Source of the DNA: Akkermansiaceae bacterium UBA5689
Lineage (GTDB): Bacteria; Verrucomicrobiota; Verrucomicrobiia; Verrucomicrobiales; Akkermansiaceae
NCBI GenBank assembly: GCA_002420305.1
Contig: DIHT01000132.1
Span: 18,904-33,047 of the forward strand
DNA: 14,144 bases
Reading direction: 5' to 3'
Part shown: positions 1 to 7,854 of the stretch, in pieces
Position numbering within the stretch: position 1 is the first letter of the stretch
Layout of the letters: every line of letters begins with the position of its first letter
Program-made: the position numbers and the translations under genes
Notes under the pieces: model-generated
Seen by the model: only the letters and a program-made list of their open reading frames with translations
The model's database searches: none
Told to the model about the DNA's origin: nothing

Positions 1-1716
1 GAATACATCGATCAATTCTCATGGCTACGCCATCACTGGCTCAACACTCTGGCCATGAACGTCGATGGGTTTCGCCTCAGCGGCTACTACTACAAGCACC
101 GCAGTGACACCAACGACGGGAAGGTCGGAGCGGGTCCAATCTGGGACTTTGACCGCACCATGGGCTCTACCGATAGCCGGGACAACAATCCTTCCCAGTG
201 GGATGGATCTGGAGATTCAAGTAGAACGTGGAGCGACGGCCGCTACGCCTGGTGGGGGCAGGTTCTTAGCAAGCCCGACTTCCGGCAGGCCCATACGGAC
301 CTGTGGCAGGACCTCCGGGGAAATGTGTTCTCTACCGAGAACATCGAGAGCATCATCAACGATTTTGCACGGCAAATCGATGGACGGGACCCGCTTGGTG
401 CAAACGACTCATCACTCGGTCGCAGCCCCGCCGAGAGAAACTACGACAAGTGGGGCAATGCCAGTCACCGCAATGAGGTCCGAACTCTAAAGCAGTGGCT
501 GAGAACAAGAGTTGGCTGGATTGACCGACAGTATACCGCCAAGCCTCTTTTCAGCTCTGATCAGGAAAGGCGGCAACCCGGTGTTGTGGAGGTGGGAGAT
601 CAGTTCTCCTTCGTCGGCGATGGCGTGGTCTACTACACCACCGATGGGACAGACCCTCGTGCATCTGGAGGCAACGCCTCCGGCAGTGCGTTGCTCGCTA
701 ATATTGGAGAACCGATTACTGTAGACGGAACGACTACAATCACCGCGAGAGCCCGCGATGGACGGGGACTAACGGCGTGGAGCGGCCCTATCACCTCCCA
801 CTTCCTTGTGGGACCAATCGCGAATGCGTCAAATCTTGTGATAACGGAAGTCCACTACGCACCACTTCCCCCGGAAACCTCCGAGGAACTCGCTGCTGGA
901 AACGATGCCTCAGACTTCGAATTCATAGAGATGAAGAACGTGAGTGGAGACACTATCAACCTTACCGCTGTGAAGTTTACGGAGGGCATTGATTTTGATT
1001 TTACATTTTCCGATGTAACCTCCCTTGCTCCTGGAGAATTCGTCCTCGTTGTTCGTAACAGAGCCTCTTTCGAAGCCCGCTATGGCACATCTTACAGCGA
1101 TCGGATTGCGGGTGAGTATGTCCCAACCAGACTTGAAAATGCTGGGGAACGGCTCCACCTGGTCGACGGAGTGGGAAACACTATTGCGAATTTCCGATAC
1201 AACGACCGGGATCCTTGGCCGGAAGCTGCAGGAAGAGATGGCTCCAGCCTGGTCCTCGCAAGTCCTACCGCCCCCGTCCCTGATTATTCAGCACCTGGCA
1301 ACTGGAGAGCCAGCGCAGCGGCCGGAGGAAATCCGGGTACTGGATTGCTGATTGATAGTGATGGTGACGGGCTGAGTAACATCGATGAGGCACTGGCAGG
1401 AACAGATCCGCTTCGCTCAGACACAGATGGAGACGGCTCTACCGATGGATCAGAAATTGCAGCTGGCACAGACCCTCTCGATGGATCATCACTTTTCCAG
1501 ATAACAACGCTGAGTAAGGATCCGTTAACTGGGTTTGTCACGGTGAGGTGGGATAGCGTCCCGGGAAAAAGTTATACCCTTGAGGCAAGTGCCGACCTGA
1601 TCAACTGGGAGGTAACCTCCTCTGGGATTATCGCAGTGGGAACTGTGACCTTGCAGCTAGACCCCCGTGCTATCGGAGGGGCTCAACGCTTCTATCGGGT
1701 ATCGGTCGACGAATAA
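1..1716 (+). CDS. CotH kinase-like secreted multidomain protein, 5'-truncated (lamin-tail, chitobiase-like and TSP3-type calcium repeats)
   Basis: The reading frame is open from the first base, so the start and any signal peptide lie upstream; 571 residues are visible. Residues about 1-180 match the C-terminal half of the CotH family (atypical, Fam20C-related protein kinases first known from spore coats), with the metal-binding-like motif WDFDRTMGS at residues 48-56 and a tail rich in Trp and Arg ending near WIDRQY. Residues about 195-275 resemble the chitobiase C-terminal beta domain (YYTTDGTDP). About 276-410 look like a lamin-tail domain (VITEVHY, then FEFIEMKNVS). About 450-497 hold two thrombospondin type 3-like, Asp-rich calcium repeats (DSDGDGLSN, DTDGDGSTD). 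The last 70 residues form a small beta domain (SYTLEASADLINWE). This architecture is common in secreted or surface proteins of Verrucomicrobia and Planctomycetes. No C-terminal membrane anchor or PEP-CTERM signal is visible. Kinase activity is not established for these bacterial homologues. It is convergent with the sulfatase that follows. Confidence 0.88.
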   Translation, partial: EYIDQFSWLRHHWLNTLAMNVDGFRLSGYYYKHRSDTNDGKVGAGPIWDFDRTMGSTDSRDNNPSQWDGSGDSSRTWSDGRYAWWGQVLSKPDFRQAHTDLWQDLRGNVFSTENIESIINDFARQIDGRDPLGANDSSLGRSPAERNYDKWGNASHRNEVRTLKQWLRTRVGWIDRQYTAKPLFSSDQERRQPGVVEVGDQFSFVGDGVVYYTTDGTDPRASGGNASGSALLANIGEPITVDGTTTITARARDGRGLTAWSGPITSHFLVGPIANASNLVITEVHYAPLPPETSEELAAGNDASDFEFIEMKNVSGDTINLTAVKFTEGIDFDFTFSDVTSLAPGEFVLVVRNRASFEARYGTSYSDRIAGEYVPTRLENAGERLHLVDGVGNTIANFRYNDRDPWPEAAGRDGSSLVLASPTAPVPDYSAPGNWRASAAAGGNPGTGLLIDSDGDGLSNIDEALAGTDPLRSDTDGDGSTDGSEIAAGTDPLDGSSLFQITTLSKDPLTGFVTVRWDSVPGKSYTLEASADLINWEVTSSGIIAVGTVTLQLDPRAIGGAQRFYRVSVDE

Positions 1717-1831
1717 ACAGAATCGCCAACAAAGGGCTGAAGCTAGGCAGGCTCTTAGCAAGGGTGGGGTATTTCATCCGTCTCCGAGCCAGGAGGACTC
1801 AGGAGTCATTGGTGGTGACGCGATCCTTTCC

Positions 1832-3235
1832 TTACTTCCGTTGCAGCCGCCCCTTGTATTCGGGGCGCTCGCGCCATGCCTTGAAGTAAGGCCTATAGGC
1901 ATCCAACTCCGTCCAGAACATCCGGGGGGGCTGAGGCGAATCAACCTTGCCAGAGGGGTAATCCTTCCCTTCACCACTCGCATCGACCGTCGCGTCCCAT
2001 GCTTGAAAGGCCTCGCGAAGGCGCTGAGCTACCTCCGGGTGCCCAGCGCTGATATCCGCCTTTTCCGCCGGATCGTCACCCAGATGATAGAGATGAAAGT
2101 CTCCGCGGGTCACATTCTTCGAGTAAAGTTTGAATTCGTTGTCGACCCATGCGCCCCGGACCCCGCTCCTGAACCCAATCGGCTTGCGGCGCGGACCCAG
2201 CTCTTTCCCGAAGAGCGCGCGCAGACTCTGCCCGTCTTGCGGCTTTAGCATGGAAGTAGCAGGGAGACCTGCCACTTCCGCAAGAGTAGGAAAAATGTCC
2301 ATAGTACAAGCCGGAAAAGAGGTCACCCGGGGCTTGGTGATTCCTTCAGGCCACTCGATCACCCCCGGCACGCGCAGTCCGCCCTCGAAAAGTGATCCCT
2401 TATAGCCCCGCAAGCCCCCCACCGTGTCGGGCTTGAATCCTGGAAGCCCCCCGTTATCGCTGCAAAACCATACGAGGGTGTCGCGGGCAATTCCGATTTC
2501 CCGCAATCCGGACCGCAGGGCTCCTATACTGCGATCCAGGGCCACGAGTTCCGCATAATGGTGCTGCGACTTGTTATCGAGATTCGCGAAGAGCTTGAGA
2601 TCCTTTTCCAGACCCATCCATGGACTGTGCGGGGTACCATACCAGATCACCGTAAAGGAGGGCTTCTTCGCCTTGGCTTGCGCTCCGACAAAATTGAGCG
2701 CTTCCGTGACGATGACTTCCGAGGAATCTCCCGTGAATTCTTCGAAATTCCCCTTCCGGCTCATCACCGGATCCTTATCGAAGAAATTGGTGACTGAGAG
2801 CCACTGGTCAAATCCGAATCCGCCCGGGCCATGGGTATCTTCCCTCAGGATGGGAACCCCCGGACCGCGCAATCCGTTGAGATGCCACTTCCCAAAATGT
2901 CCGGTCGCGTAACCCGCTTCCCTGAGCGCTACCGCCAGGGTCTTCTCCTGCTTTCGCAGGGCAAATCCATGGCTCTGCACTCCGGTCCGGTTGTGCGTCC
3001 GCCCAGTCAGGACCGTTGCCCGCGTTGGGGAGCACACTGGTCCCCCGGCATAAAACCGGTCAAAGCGCAGTCCACCCGCCGCCATCGCGTCAAGGTGCGG
3101 AGTTCTGAGCGTCGGGTGGTTGTAATAACCAGTCTGTCCCCAACCCATATCATCTGCCATCACCAGGACGATGTTAGGTTTGGAGGCCAGAAGCATGGGA
3201 GCACTCAGGAGGAAAGCGAAAAGAAGCGTCTTCAT
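1832..3235 (-). CDS. Exported type I sulfatase (arylsulfatase-like), CSPTR active site
   Basis: This 467-residue alkaline phosphatase-superfamily sulfatase hydrolyses sulfate esters; the substrate is unknown, but its genomic setting suggests a sulfated glycan. An N-terminal signal peptide spans about residues 1-18 (MKTLLFAFLLSAPMLLAS), placing it in the periplasm or outside. D28 and D29 (MADDMG) and D260-N261 (CSDNGG) are the calcium ligands. C68 in CSPTR is the cysteine matured to formylglycine, and K116 and H118 in HFGKWH are the usual sulfate-contacting pair. Length is normal for the S1 family. The ATG has no Shine-Dalgarno sequence, but the signal peptide begins directly there. It lies 109 bases downstream of a second sulfatase on the same strand and is probably cotranscribed with it. 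It needs a formylglycine-generating enzyme, and none is encoded in the window. Confidence 0.95.
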   Translation of the reverse strand: MKTLLFAFLLSAPMLLASKPNIVLVMADDMGWGQTGYYNHPTLRTPHLDAMAAGGLRFDRFYAGGPVCSPTRATVLTGRTHNRTGVQSHGFALRKQEKTLAVALREAGYATGHFGKWHLNGLRGPGVPILREDTHGPGGFGFDQWLSVTNFFDKDPVMSRKGNFEEFTGDSSEVIVTEALNFVGAQAKAKKPSFTVIWYGTPHSPWMGLEKDLKLFANLDNKSQHHYAELVALDRSIGALRSGLREIGIARDTLVWFCSDNGGLPGFKPDTVGGLRGYKGSLFEGGLRVPGVIEWPEGITKPRVTSFPACTMDIFPTLAEVAGLPATSMLKPQDGQSLRALFGKELGPRRKPIGFRSGVRGAWVDNEFKLYSKNVTRGDFHLYHLGDDPAEKADISAGHPEVAQRLREAFQAWDATVDASGEGKDYPSGKVDSPQPPRMFWTELDAYRPYFKAWRERPEYKGRLQRK

Positions 3236-3344
3236 CGAGGATCACTAGGAGCTAACTCCCTCAATGTTGCACGGAGAATCTTGAGCCTGAGTATATTATT
3301 GTTTCGCGACTCTCCCCTGTCACCCCTCGCCGTGAGCCCCTGAA

Positions 3345-4853
3345 TTATTTCCTGACGCCGAGAGCTTCTTTCTTACTCGGCCAGGGAAGATCACGGTCAA
3401 AAAAACGCGCGAGGGGCTTGTAGTTGTGATAATCCACAGCCTCACGGCGCCAGAGATCCACGTATGCGTCGTATTGCTTCCGCATCTGGACCAAAACCGC
3501 CACTTCTCCTTCTGGGCCGGTCACCAGATTCTTCAATTCGAATGGATCCTCCTCCGTATCATAGAGCTCCTCTGCCGCCTTGAATCCCTCCCCTGCCCAC
3601 GGCCAATAGATATACTTGTGGCGTTCCGTTACCACCGAAAGGCTAAAGACCTTGGAGGGACCCCACACGTTGACCAGTGGTAGAGACTCCCTGATCCTTA
3701 CCCCAGCGTCCTCGTAAAGCGGAAGAATGCTCTTTCCGTCAATCCCCTCGGGAACAGCTACCGCGGCCAGTTCCAACAGGGTCGGCATAAGGTCCACGTT
3801 CCCAGTCAGGGCATCACAGCGCAGTTCCTTGCCACTGTTCCTGTGGCGCGGATCATACACGATCAAGGGAACCCGTGAGGATTCCTCGTAAGGCAGCACC
3901 TTGGACCCATAACCATGGGCACCACACATGAATCCATTATCCGAAGTAAAAATCACCACGGTGTTTTTCTCTACCCCGTGGCTCCTGAGGGCCGCCCGTA
4001 TCATTCCAACCGCAGCATCCACCGCATAGACCTGCTGGTAATAGGTAGCCATTACCTCGTCATATTTATCTGAGTAGTTCCAGCTGTGAAAACGCTCATA
4101 CTGACGCCCATACCGGCTTTGGGGTGCGAAGTGGAGGCCATACTCGCGCCCAAAATTCCTTGGCTTCGTAAAACGCATGCCGGCATAAATTTTATTATCT
4201 TCCGGATCAGGCGTGGCTGGCTTGTGAGGCGCCTTGAAGCTGATAGAGAGGCAGAACGGCTGCCCGGACTTCGCAGACTCTTTAATGAAATCCGCGCCGA
4301 AAGCTCCGTAAGAACGAGATGAGTGCGGGAACTTCTTTGCGTATTCTACCATCGATTTGTTTCTTGCTGTCAGATAGGAGGTTTGTCCCGGCCCCGCTCC
4401 CCAACGATCAAAATCGCCAGCTGGCAAAACACCCTTCTTCCCACTCCTCGTCGTCACCTCAAACCCGATCTTTCCGGCTATCGCCGTTCGGTATCCCGCT
4501 TCCTTGAGAAGGATAGGATAGGACTCCGCCCAATGGGAGCTGTGCAGAGCCCCATGCTCGAAGTTACACCCATGCCTGAACTCGAACTTCCCCGTCATGA
4601 TATTGGCCCGGCTAGCCATGCAGATCGCAGTGCTCACATAATGGCAGTCAAACACCACTCCTGCCCGCGCGAGCGCGTCGAGGTGCGGCGTTTTAACCTC
4701 AGAATTTCCATAACACCCCATTGAAGAAGTGCTCTGATCATCCGTGAGGAGGAAAACTAGGTTCGGTCGGTCGTCTCCGTAGGTCGAGGACGCGAAAAGA
4801 AACAGAGGCAGAAGAGGGACTCGGAGCCGCAGCAAGAACGCACACTTCATCAT
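3345..4853 (-). CDS. Exported type I sulfatase, CMASR variant active site
   Basis: A 502-residue sulfatase with a hydrophobic leader (about residues 1-26, MMKCAFLLRL through to TYG). Calcium ligands are D38-D39 (LTDDQS) and D305-N306 (TSDNGF). The formylglycine motif is CMASR (C78 to R82), with Ala where Pro is most common; CxA/PxR is still accepted by known maturases. K128 (AGKIGF) is kept, but the His of the usual GKWH motif is replaced by Gly. SFKAPHKP supplies another conserved His. The frame can be extended 15 bases to a TTG at 4868, but the ATG-ATG pair at 4853/4850 is preceded by AAGG and begins the signal peptide, so I prefer 4853. It is the first gene of a probable two-sulfatase unit and is divergent from gnd. 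Its substrate subfamily cannot be told from the sequence alone. Confidence 0.94.
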   Translation of the reverse strand: MMKCAFLLRLRVPLLPLFLFASSTYGDDRPNLVFLLTDDQSTSSMGCYGNSEVKTPHLDALARAGVVFDCHYVSTAICMASRANIMTGKFEFRHGCNFEHGALHSSHWAESYPILLKEAGYRTAIAGKIGFEVTTRSGKKGVLPAGDFDRWGAGPGQTSYLTARNKSMVEYAKKFPHSSRSYGAFGADFIKESAKSGQPFCLSISFKAPHKPATPDPEDNKIYAGMRFTKPRNFGREYGLHFAPQSRYGRQYERFHSWNYSDKYDEVMATYYQQVYAVDAAVGMIRAALRSHGVEKNTVVIFTSDNGFMCGAHGYGSKVLPYEESSRVPLIVYDPRHRNSGKELRCDALTGNVDLMPTLLELAAVAVPEGIDGKSILPLYEDAGVRIRESLPLVNVWGPSKVFSLSVVTERHKYIYWPWAGEGFKAAEELYDTEEDPFELKNLVTGPEGEVAVLVQMRKQYDAYVDLWRREAVDYHNYKPLARFFDRDLPWPSKKEALGVRK

Positions 4854-4926
4854 GCCTTGAATGCTCAACGGTATTACAGGAGAAGCGATCAGGAACTCAC
4901 GGTTTCTCCTCCGGGGACACCAGCAA

Positions 4927-4955
4927 CTTCAAGAGCTGGCTTTTAAGCCTTGAAG
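4927..4955. repeat. Nested inverted repeat in the sulfatase/gnd divergent region
   Basis: CTTCAAG at 4927-4933 is the exact reverse complement of CTTGAAG at 4949-4955. Inside it, GGCTT (4938-4942) pairs with AAGCC (4945-4949) and shares one base with the outer arm. It lies 46 bases before the gnd ATG in a 148-base divergent spacer, so an operator or a gnd leader hairpin are both possible. No convincing -35/-10 pair was found around it. Confidence 0.4.
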
Positions 4956-5001
4956 GTGCCCGTCAACCGGCCTAAACCCCGCCCCCGAACTTACGCAAAA
5001 C

Positions 5002-6510
5002 ATGTCTGACTCCTCTTCTGATATCGGACTCGTGGGCCTCGCGGTCATGGGTCAGAACCTTGCTCTGAACATCGCCGATCACGGCTTTCGCATCTCTGTC
5101 TACAACCGGACCACTTCAAAAACTGACGAGTTTGTAGCCGCAAACCCGGAAACCCCCGGTGGGGTAGTTGGCACAAGCACCCTTGAGGAATTCGTGCAGT
5201 CCATCAAGAGACCTCGCAAGGTCATTATCCTCGTCCAGGCTGGCGGACCCACTGACGCAGTGATTGATGGGCTGACAGAACTACTGGACCCCGACGACAT
5301 CATCATTGACGGGGGCAACGCCCTCTGGACCGACACGATCCGCCGGGAAAAAATGCTAAACGAGAAAGGATTCCGGTTTATCGGCTCCGGGGTCTCGGGT
5401 GGAGAAGAGGGAGCTCGTTTCGGCCCCTCTCTCATGCCCGGCGGCAAGCAAAGCGCGTGGAATGAACTCAAGCCCATCTGGGAGGCCATCGCCGCAAAGG
5501 TCGACGAGACTACCGGAAAGCCCATTGAAGGAGCAGAAGCCGGAAAGCCTGTCGAAGGAGGAGTTCCCTGCGCCACCTACATTGGCGATAACGGCGCAGG
5601 CCATTACGTCAAGATGGTGCACAACGGGATTGAGTATGGCGATATGCAGATGATCTGTGAGGCCTATACTCTGATGGACAACCTCCTCGGTATAAAGCCA
5701 GAGGAAATGAGTTCCGTATTCGGAGAGTGGAATCAAGGTGTTCTCGATTCCTTCCTGATCGAAATCACGGCCGACATTCTTGGGCAGAAGGACCCTGAAA
5801 CTGGCCAGCCTTTCGTCGACATTGTTCTTGATACCGCAGGACAGAAGGGAACCGGCAAGTGGACCTCCATCAACGCCCTCGACATGGGCATTGCCGCACC
5901 CTGTATCGCAGAGGCCGTTTTTGCGCGCTGCATCAGCGCTCTCAAAGAGGAGCGCGTTGCCGCCGCCAAGGTTCTCGACGCCAAGCTCGAGCCCTTTGAC
6001 GGAGATACCGCAGAGTTCGTCCAAGCCATCCACGATGCCCTCTACTGCTCCAAGATCTGCTCCTACGCACAGGGCTTTCAACTCATGCGTGAGGCCCAGA
6101 ATGAGTATGACTGGAATCTGGACTTCGGACAGATTTCCATGATCTGGCGTGGGGGCTGCATCATCCGTGCCCGTTTTCTCCAGAAGATCTTTGAGGCCTA
6201 TCAGACTAATCCTGATATCGCGAATCTGCTTCTGGATCCATACTTCAAGAGCGAGATCGACCGGTGTCAGGCCAATTGGCGCAAGGTCGTGGCCACCGCC
6301 GCACTACATGGCGTGCCCCTCCCCTGCTTCAGCTCGGCTCTCTCATATTACGATAGCTACCGCAGTGAGCGCCTCCCCGCAAACCTGCTGCAGGGGCAGC
6401 GCGACTTCTTCGGAGCTCATACCTACGAGAGGGTCGACCGGGAACGCGGACACACTTTCCACATCGACTGGCCGGTAAGTGGCCGGCCGCAAATCCAGGT
6501 GAAGCCGTGA
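5002..6510 (+). CDS. gnd: 6-phosphogluconate dehydrogenase, decarboxylating
   Basis: Converts 6-phosphogluconate and NADP+ to ribulose 5-phosphate, CO2 and NADPH in the oxidative pentose phosphate pathway (cytoplasm). The 502 residues start with the Rossmann motif GLVGLAVMGQNLALN (residues 9-23), followed by the family signatures IIDGGNALW, GSGVSGGEEGARFGPS and GAGHYVKMVHNGIEYGD, where K204 is the catalytic lysine and H207-N208 bind substrate. The all-alpha domain carries KGTGKWTS, and the C-terminus has RDFFGAHTYERVD and a histidine of the substrate tail (HTFHIDWP). It is longer than the roughly 470-residue E. coli enzyme because of an insertion near residues 167-187 that contains a 9-codon tandem duplication. 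The ATG is preceded by ACGCAAAAC with no Shine-Dalgarno. It stands alone: divergent from the sulfatase unit and convergent with fabV, 19 bases apart. Confidence 0.98.
   Translation: MSDSSSDIGLVGLAVMGQNLALNIADHGFRISVYNRTTSKTDEFVAANPETPGGVVGTSTLEEFVQSIKRPRKVIILVQAGGPTDAVIDGLTELLDPDDIIIDGGNALWTDTIRREKMLNEKGFRFIGSGVSGGEEGARFGPSLMPGGKQSAWNELKPIWEAIAAKVDETTGKPIEGAEAGKPVEGGVPCATYIGDNGAGHYVKMVHNGIEYGDMQMICEAYTLMDNLLGIKPEEMSSVFGEWNQGVLDSFLIEITADILGQKDPETGQPFVDIVLDTAGQKGTGKWTSINALDMGIAAPCIAEAVFARCISALKEERVAAAKVLDAKLEPFDGDTAEFVQAIHDALYCSKICSYAQGFQLMREAQNEYDWNLDFGQISMIWRGGCIIRARFLQKIFEAYQTNPDIANLLLDPYFKSEIDRCQANWRKVVATAALHGVPLPCFSSALSYYDSYRSERLPANLLQGQRDFFGAHTYERVDRERGHTFHIDWPVSGRPQIQVKP
5515..5565 (+). 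repeat. 27-base tandem duplication inside gnd
   Basis: GGAAAGCC begins at 5515 and again at 5542, exactly 27 bases later, and the following bases stay similar (CATTGAAGGAG versus TGTCGAAGGAG). The copies encode GKPIEGAEA and GKPVEGGVP, so the reading frame is kept. It sits just before the PCATYIG strand and the catalytic lysine region of Gnd. Confidence 0.7.
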
Positions 6511-6529
6511 CTTCTCTGCCCTGCCAATA

Positions 6530-7720
6530 TTACCCATCGAGGCTGACCATGGGGTCAACCTCCTGATCGTAGTCGACACCCGACAGCCCAAATCCAAAGA
6601 GCTTCAGGAAATCTTCCTGATATCCTGCGAAATCAGTAATTTCTCTCAGGTTTTCCGAAGTTACCTGCGGCCATATCTCATTCACCTCCTGCTGGACCTC
6701 AGGCTCCATCTCGAGATCATCAATTCGAATGAGCCCCTTGTCATCCAGCTTTGGCAGCTCGTTATTATACAGGTGAGTGGCGAAAAGTCGTTGGATCTGC
6801 TCAACAGTCCCCTCGTGGGTCCCCTTCTCCTTCATGATCCGATACAGAATGGAAATATAGAGCGGCACAACGGGGATTGCCGAACTGGCCTGAGTCACTA
6901 ACGCCTTGTTGACTGAAATGAAGGCATCGCCTCCGGCATTAGCCTTGAGAAGTACGCTGATCCGCTGCCCGGCCGCCCTGAGGTCAACCTTGGCCCGTCC
7001 AATCGTTCCGTTGGTGTAAATTGGCCAGGTCACCTCCGGTCCAATGTAGTCGTAGGCAACCGAGGTCGCATTAGGCGCAAGCAGACCGGCACCATTCAAA
7101 GCTTCCATCCAAAGTTCCCAGTCCTCTCCTCCCATGACGGTAACAGTGTCCTGAATCTCTCGTTCTGTCGCAGGCTCAATCTCTACCTCGCTGACTTCAG
7201 ACCGGTCAGTGTCCAGCGTCCGGGCAGAGTAGTGCTCTCCAATAGGCTTGAGAACCGACTTATGGACTTCCCCGGTGCGAGGGTGCTGCCTTCTGGGAGA
7301 GGCCAGACTGTAAACCACGAGATCAATCTGGCCGAGGTCCTCCTTGATGGCTCCCACCACCGTCGCCTTCATCTCGTCCGAAAACGCATCTCCGTTAAAG
7401 CTTCTGGCGTAAAGACTCTCAGCCGATGCCGCTCTGTGAAAGGCCGCGGAGTTATACCATCCGGCTGTTGCGCATTTTCCCTCTCTAGGGGGGCGCTCAT
7501 AAAACACTCCCATGGTCCTGGCACCGCTCCCGAAAGCTGCCGTAATTCTCGAGGCTAGCCCGTAGCCCGTCGAGGCACCAACAACGAGAACATTCCGCGG
7601 GCCGTTCTCGATCGCCCCCTTGCTCCTGACATGGTCAATTTGTTCCTGGACGTGCGCCGCGCATCCGGTCGGATGAGCCGTGAGACAAATAAACCCTCGA
7701 ACCCTCGGCTTAATGATCAT
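6530..7720 (-). CDS. fabV: FabV-type trans-2-enoyl-CoA / enoyl-ACP reductase
   Basis: Reduces trans-2-enoyl thioesters with NAD(P)H, the last step of each fatty-acid elongation cycle (type II FAS) or the reverse of beta-oxidation. It is 396 residues, the normal FabV length. The start MIIKPRVRGFICLTAHP is typical of the family. The nucleotide-binding loop is VVGASTGYGLASR (G48, S50, G52, G54), followed by VYSLASPRR. The conserved catalytic block DYIGPEVTWPIYTNGTIGRA contains Y235 and K244, the Y-x8-K pair that separates FabV from FabI (Y-x6-K). The C-terminus contains the conserved IDDLEM and GYQEDFLKLFGFGLSGVDY. FabV enzymes are often insensitive to triclosan. The gene is convergent with gnd and divergent from the SDR gene; no fatty-acid genes adjoin it. 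The upstream GGAAGAG is only a weak ribosome site. Confidence 0.97.
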   Translation of the reverse strand: MIIKPRVRGFICLTAHPTGCAAHVQEQIDHVRSKGAIENGPRNVLVVGASTGYGLASRITAAFGSGARTMGVFYERPPREGKCATAGWYNSAAFHRAASAESLYARSFNGDAFSDEMKATVVGAIKEDLGQIDLVVYSLASPRRQHPRTGEVHKSVLKPIGEHYSARTLDTDRSEVSEVEIEPATEREIQDTVTVMGGEDWELWMEALNGAGLLAPNATSVAYDYIGPEVTWPIYTNGTIGRAKVDLRAAGQRISVLLKANAGGDAFISVNKALVTQASSAIPVVPLYISILYRIMKEKGTHEGTVEQIQRLFATHLYNNELPKLDDKGLIRIDDLEMEPEVQQEVNEIWPQVTSENLREITDFAGYQEDFLKLFGFGLSGVDYDQEVDPMVSLDG

Positions 7721-7748
7721 GGGCCGTACTCTTCCGGCCCTCGCGAGG
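7721..7748. repeat. Overlapping hairpin and palindrome before fabV
   Basis: GGGCCG (7721-7726) pairs with CGGCCC (7735-7740) across an 8-base loop, directly abutting the fabV ATG. The partly overlapping CCTCGCGAGG (7739-7748) is a perfect 10-base palindrome. In the fabV mRNA the first would form a hairpin against the start codon; the second resembles a small operator. Both lie in the 134-base fabV/SDR divergent spacer and may be chance in GC-rich DNA. Confidence 0.3.
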
Positions 7749-7854
7749 TCGGTCGAGCAAAACCTGTCACCCTTGGCAACTTTTAGTGATTACCAACCCC
7801 GGACTGCCTGATCGAGGGCTGGACACGAACACCGCAAGCTTTCATATCCCCATC

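Noticed and set aside
3290..3323. Possible promoter between the two sulfatases (minus strand GTGACA and TAATAT or TATACT)
   Set aside because: The hexamers are 19 or 22 bases apart and match only partly, so cotranscription from the upstream sulfatase is as likely.
5356..6081. 241-codon minus-strand frame inside gnd
   Set aside because: Shadow of a highly conserved gene; the translated sequence matches no family and overlaps gnd entirely.
6470..6488. GC-rich inverted repeat GGCCGG / CCGGCC at the 3' end of gnd
   Set aside because: It is inside the coding region before the stop and has no following T-run, so a terminator role is not supported.
7786..7854. GTG-initiated 23-residue extension of the SDR protein
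   Set aside because: The extra residues precede the standard SDR N-terminus and show no signal peptide or targeting character; the ATG at 7855 explains the protein better.
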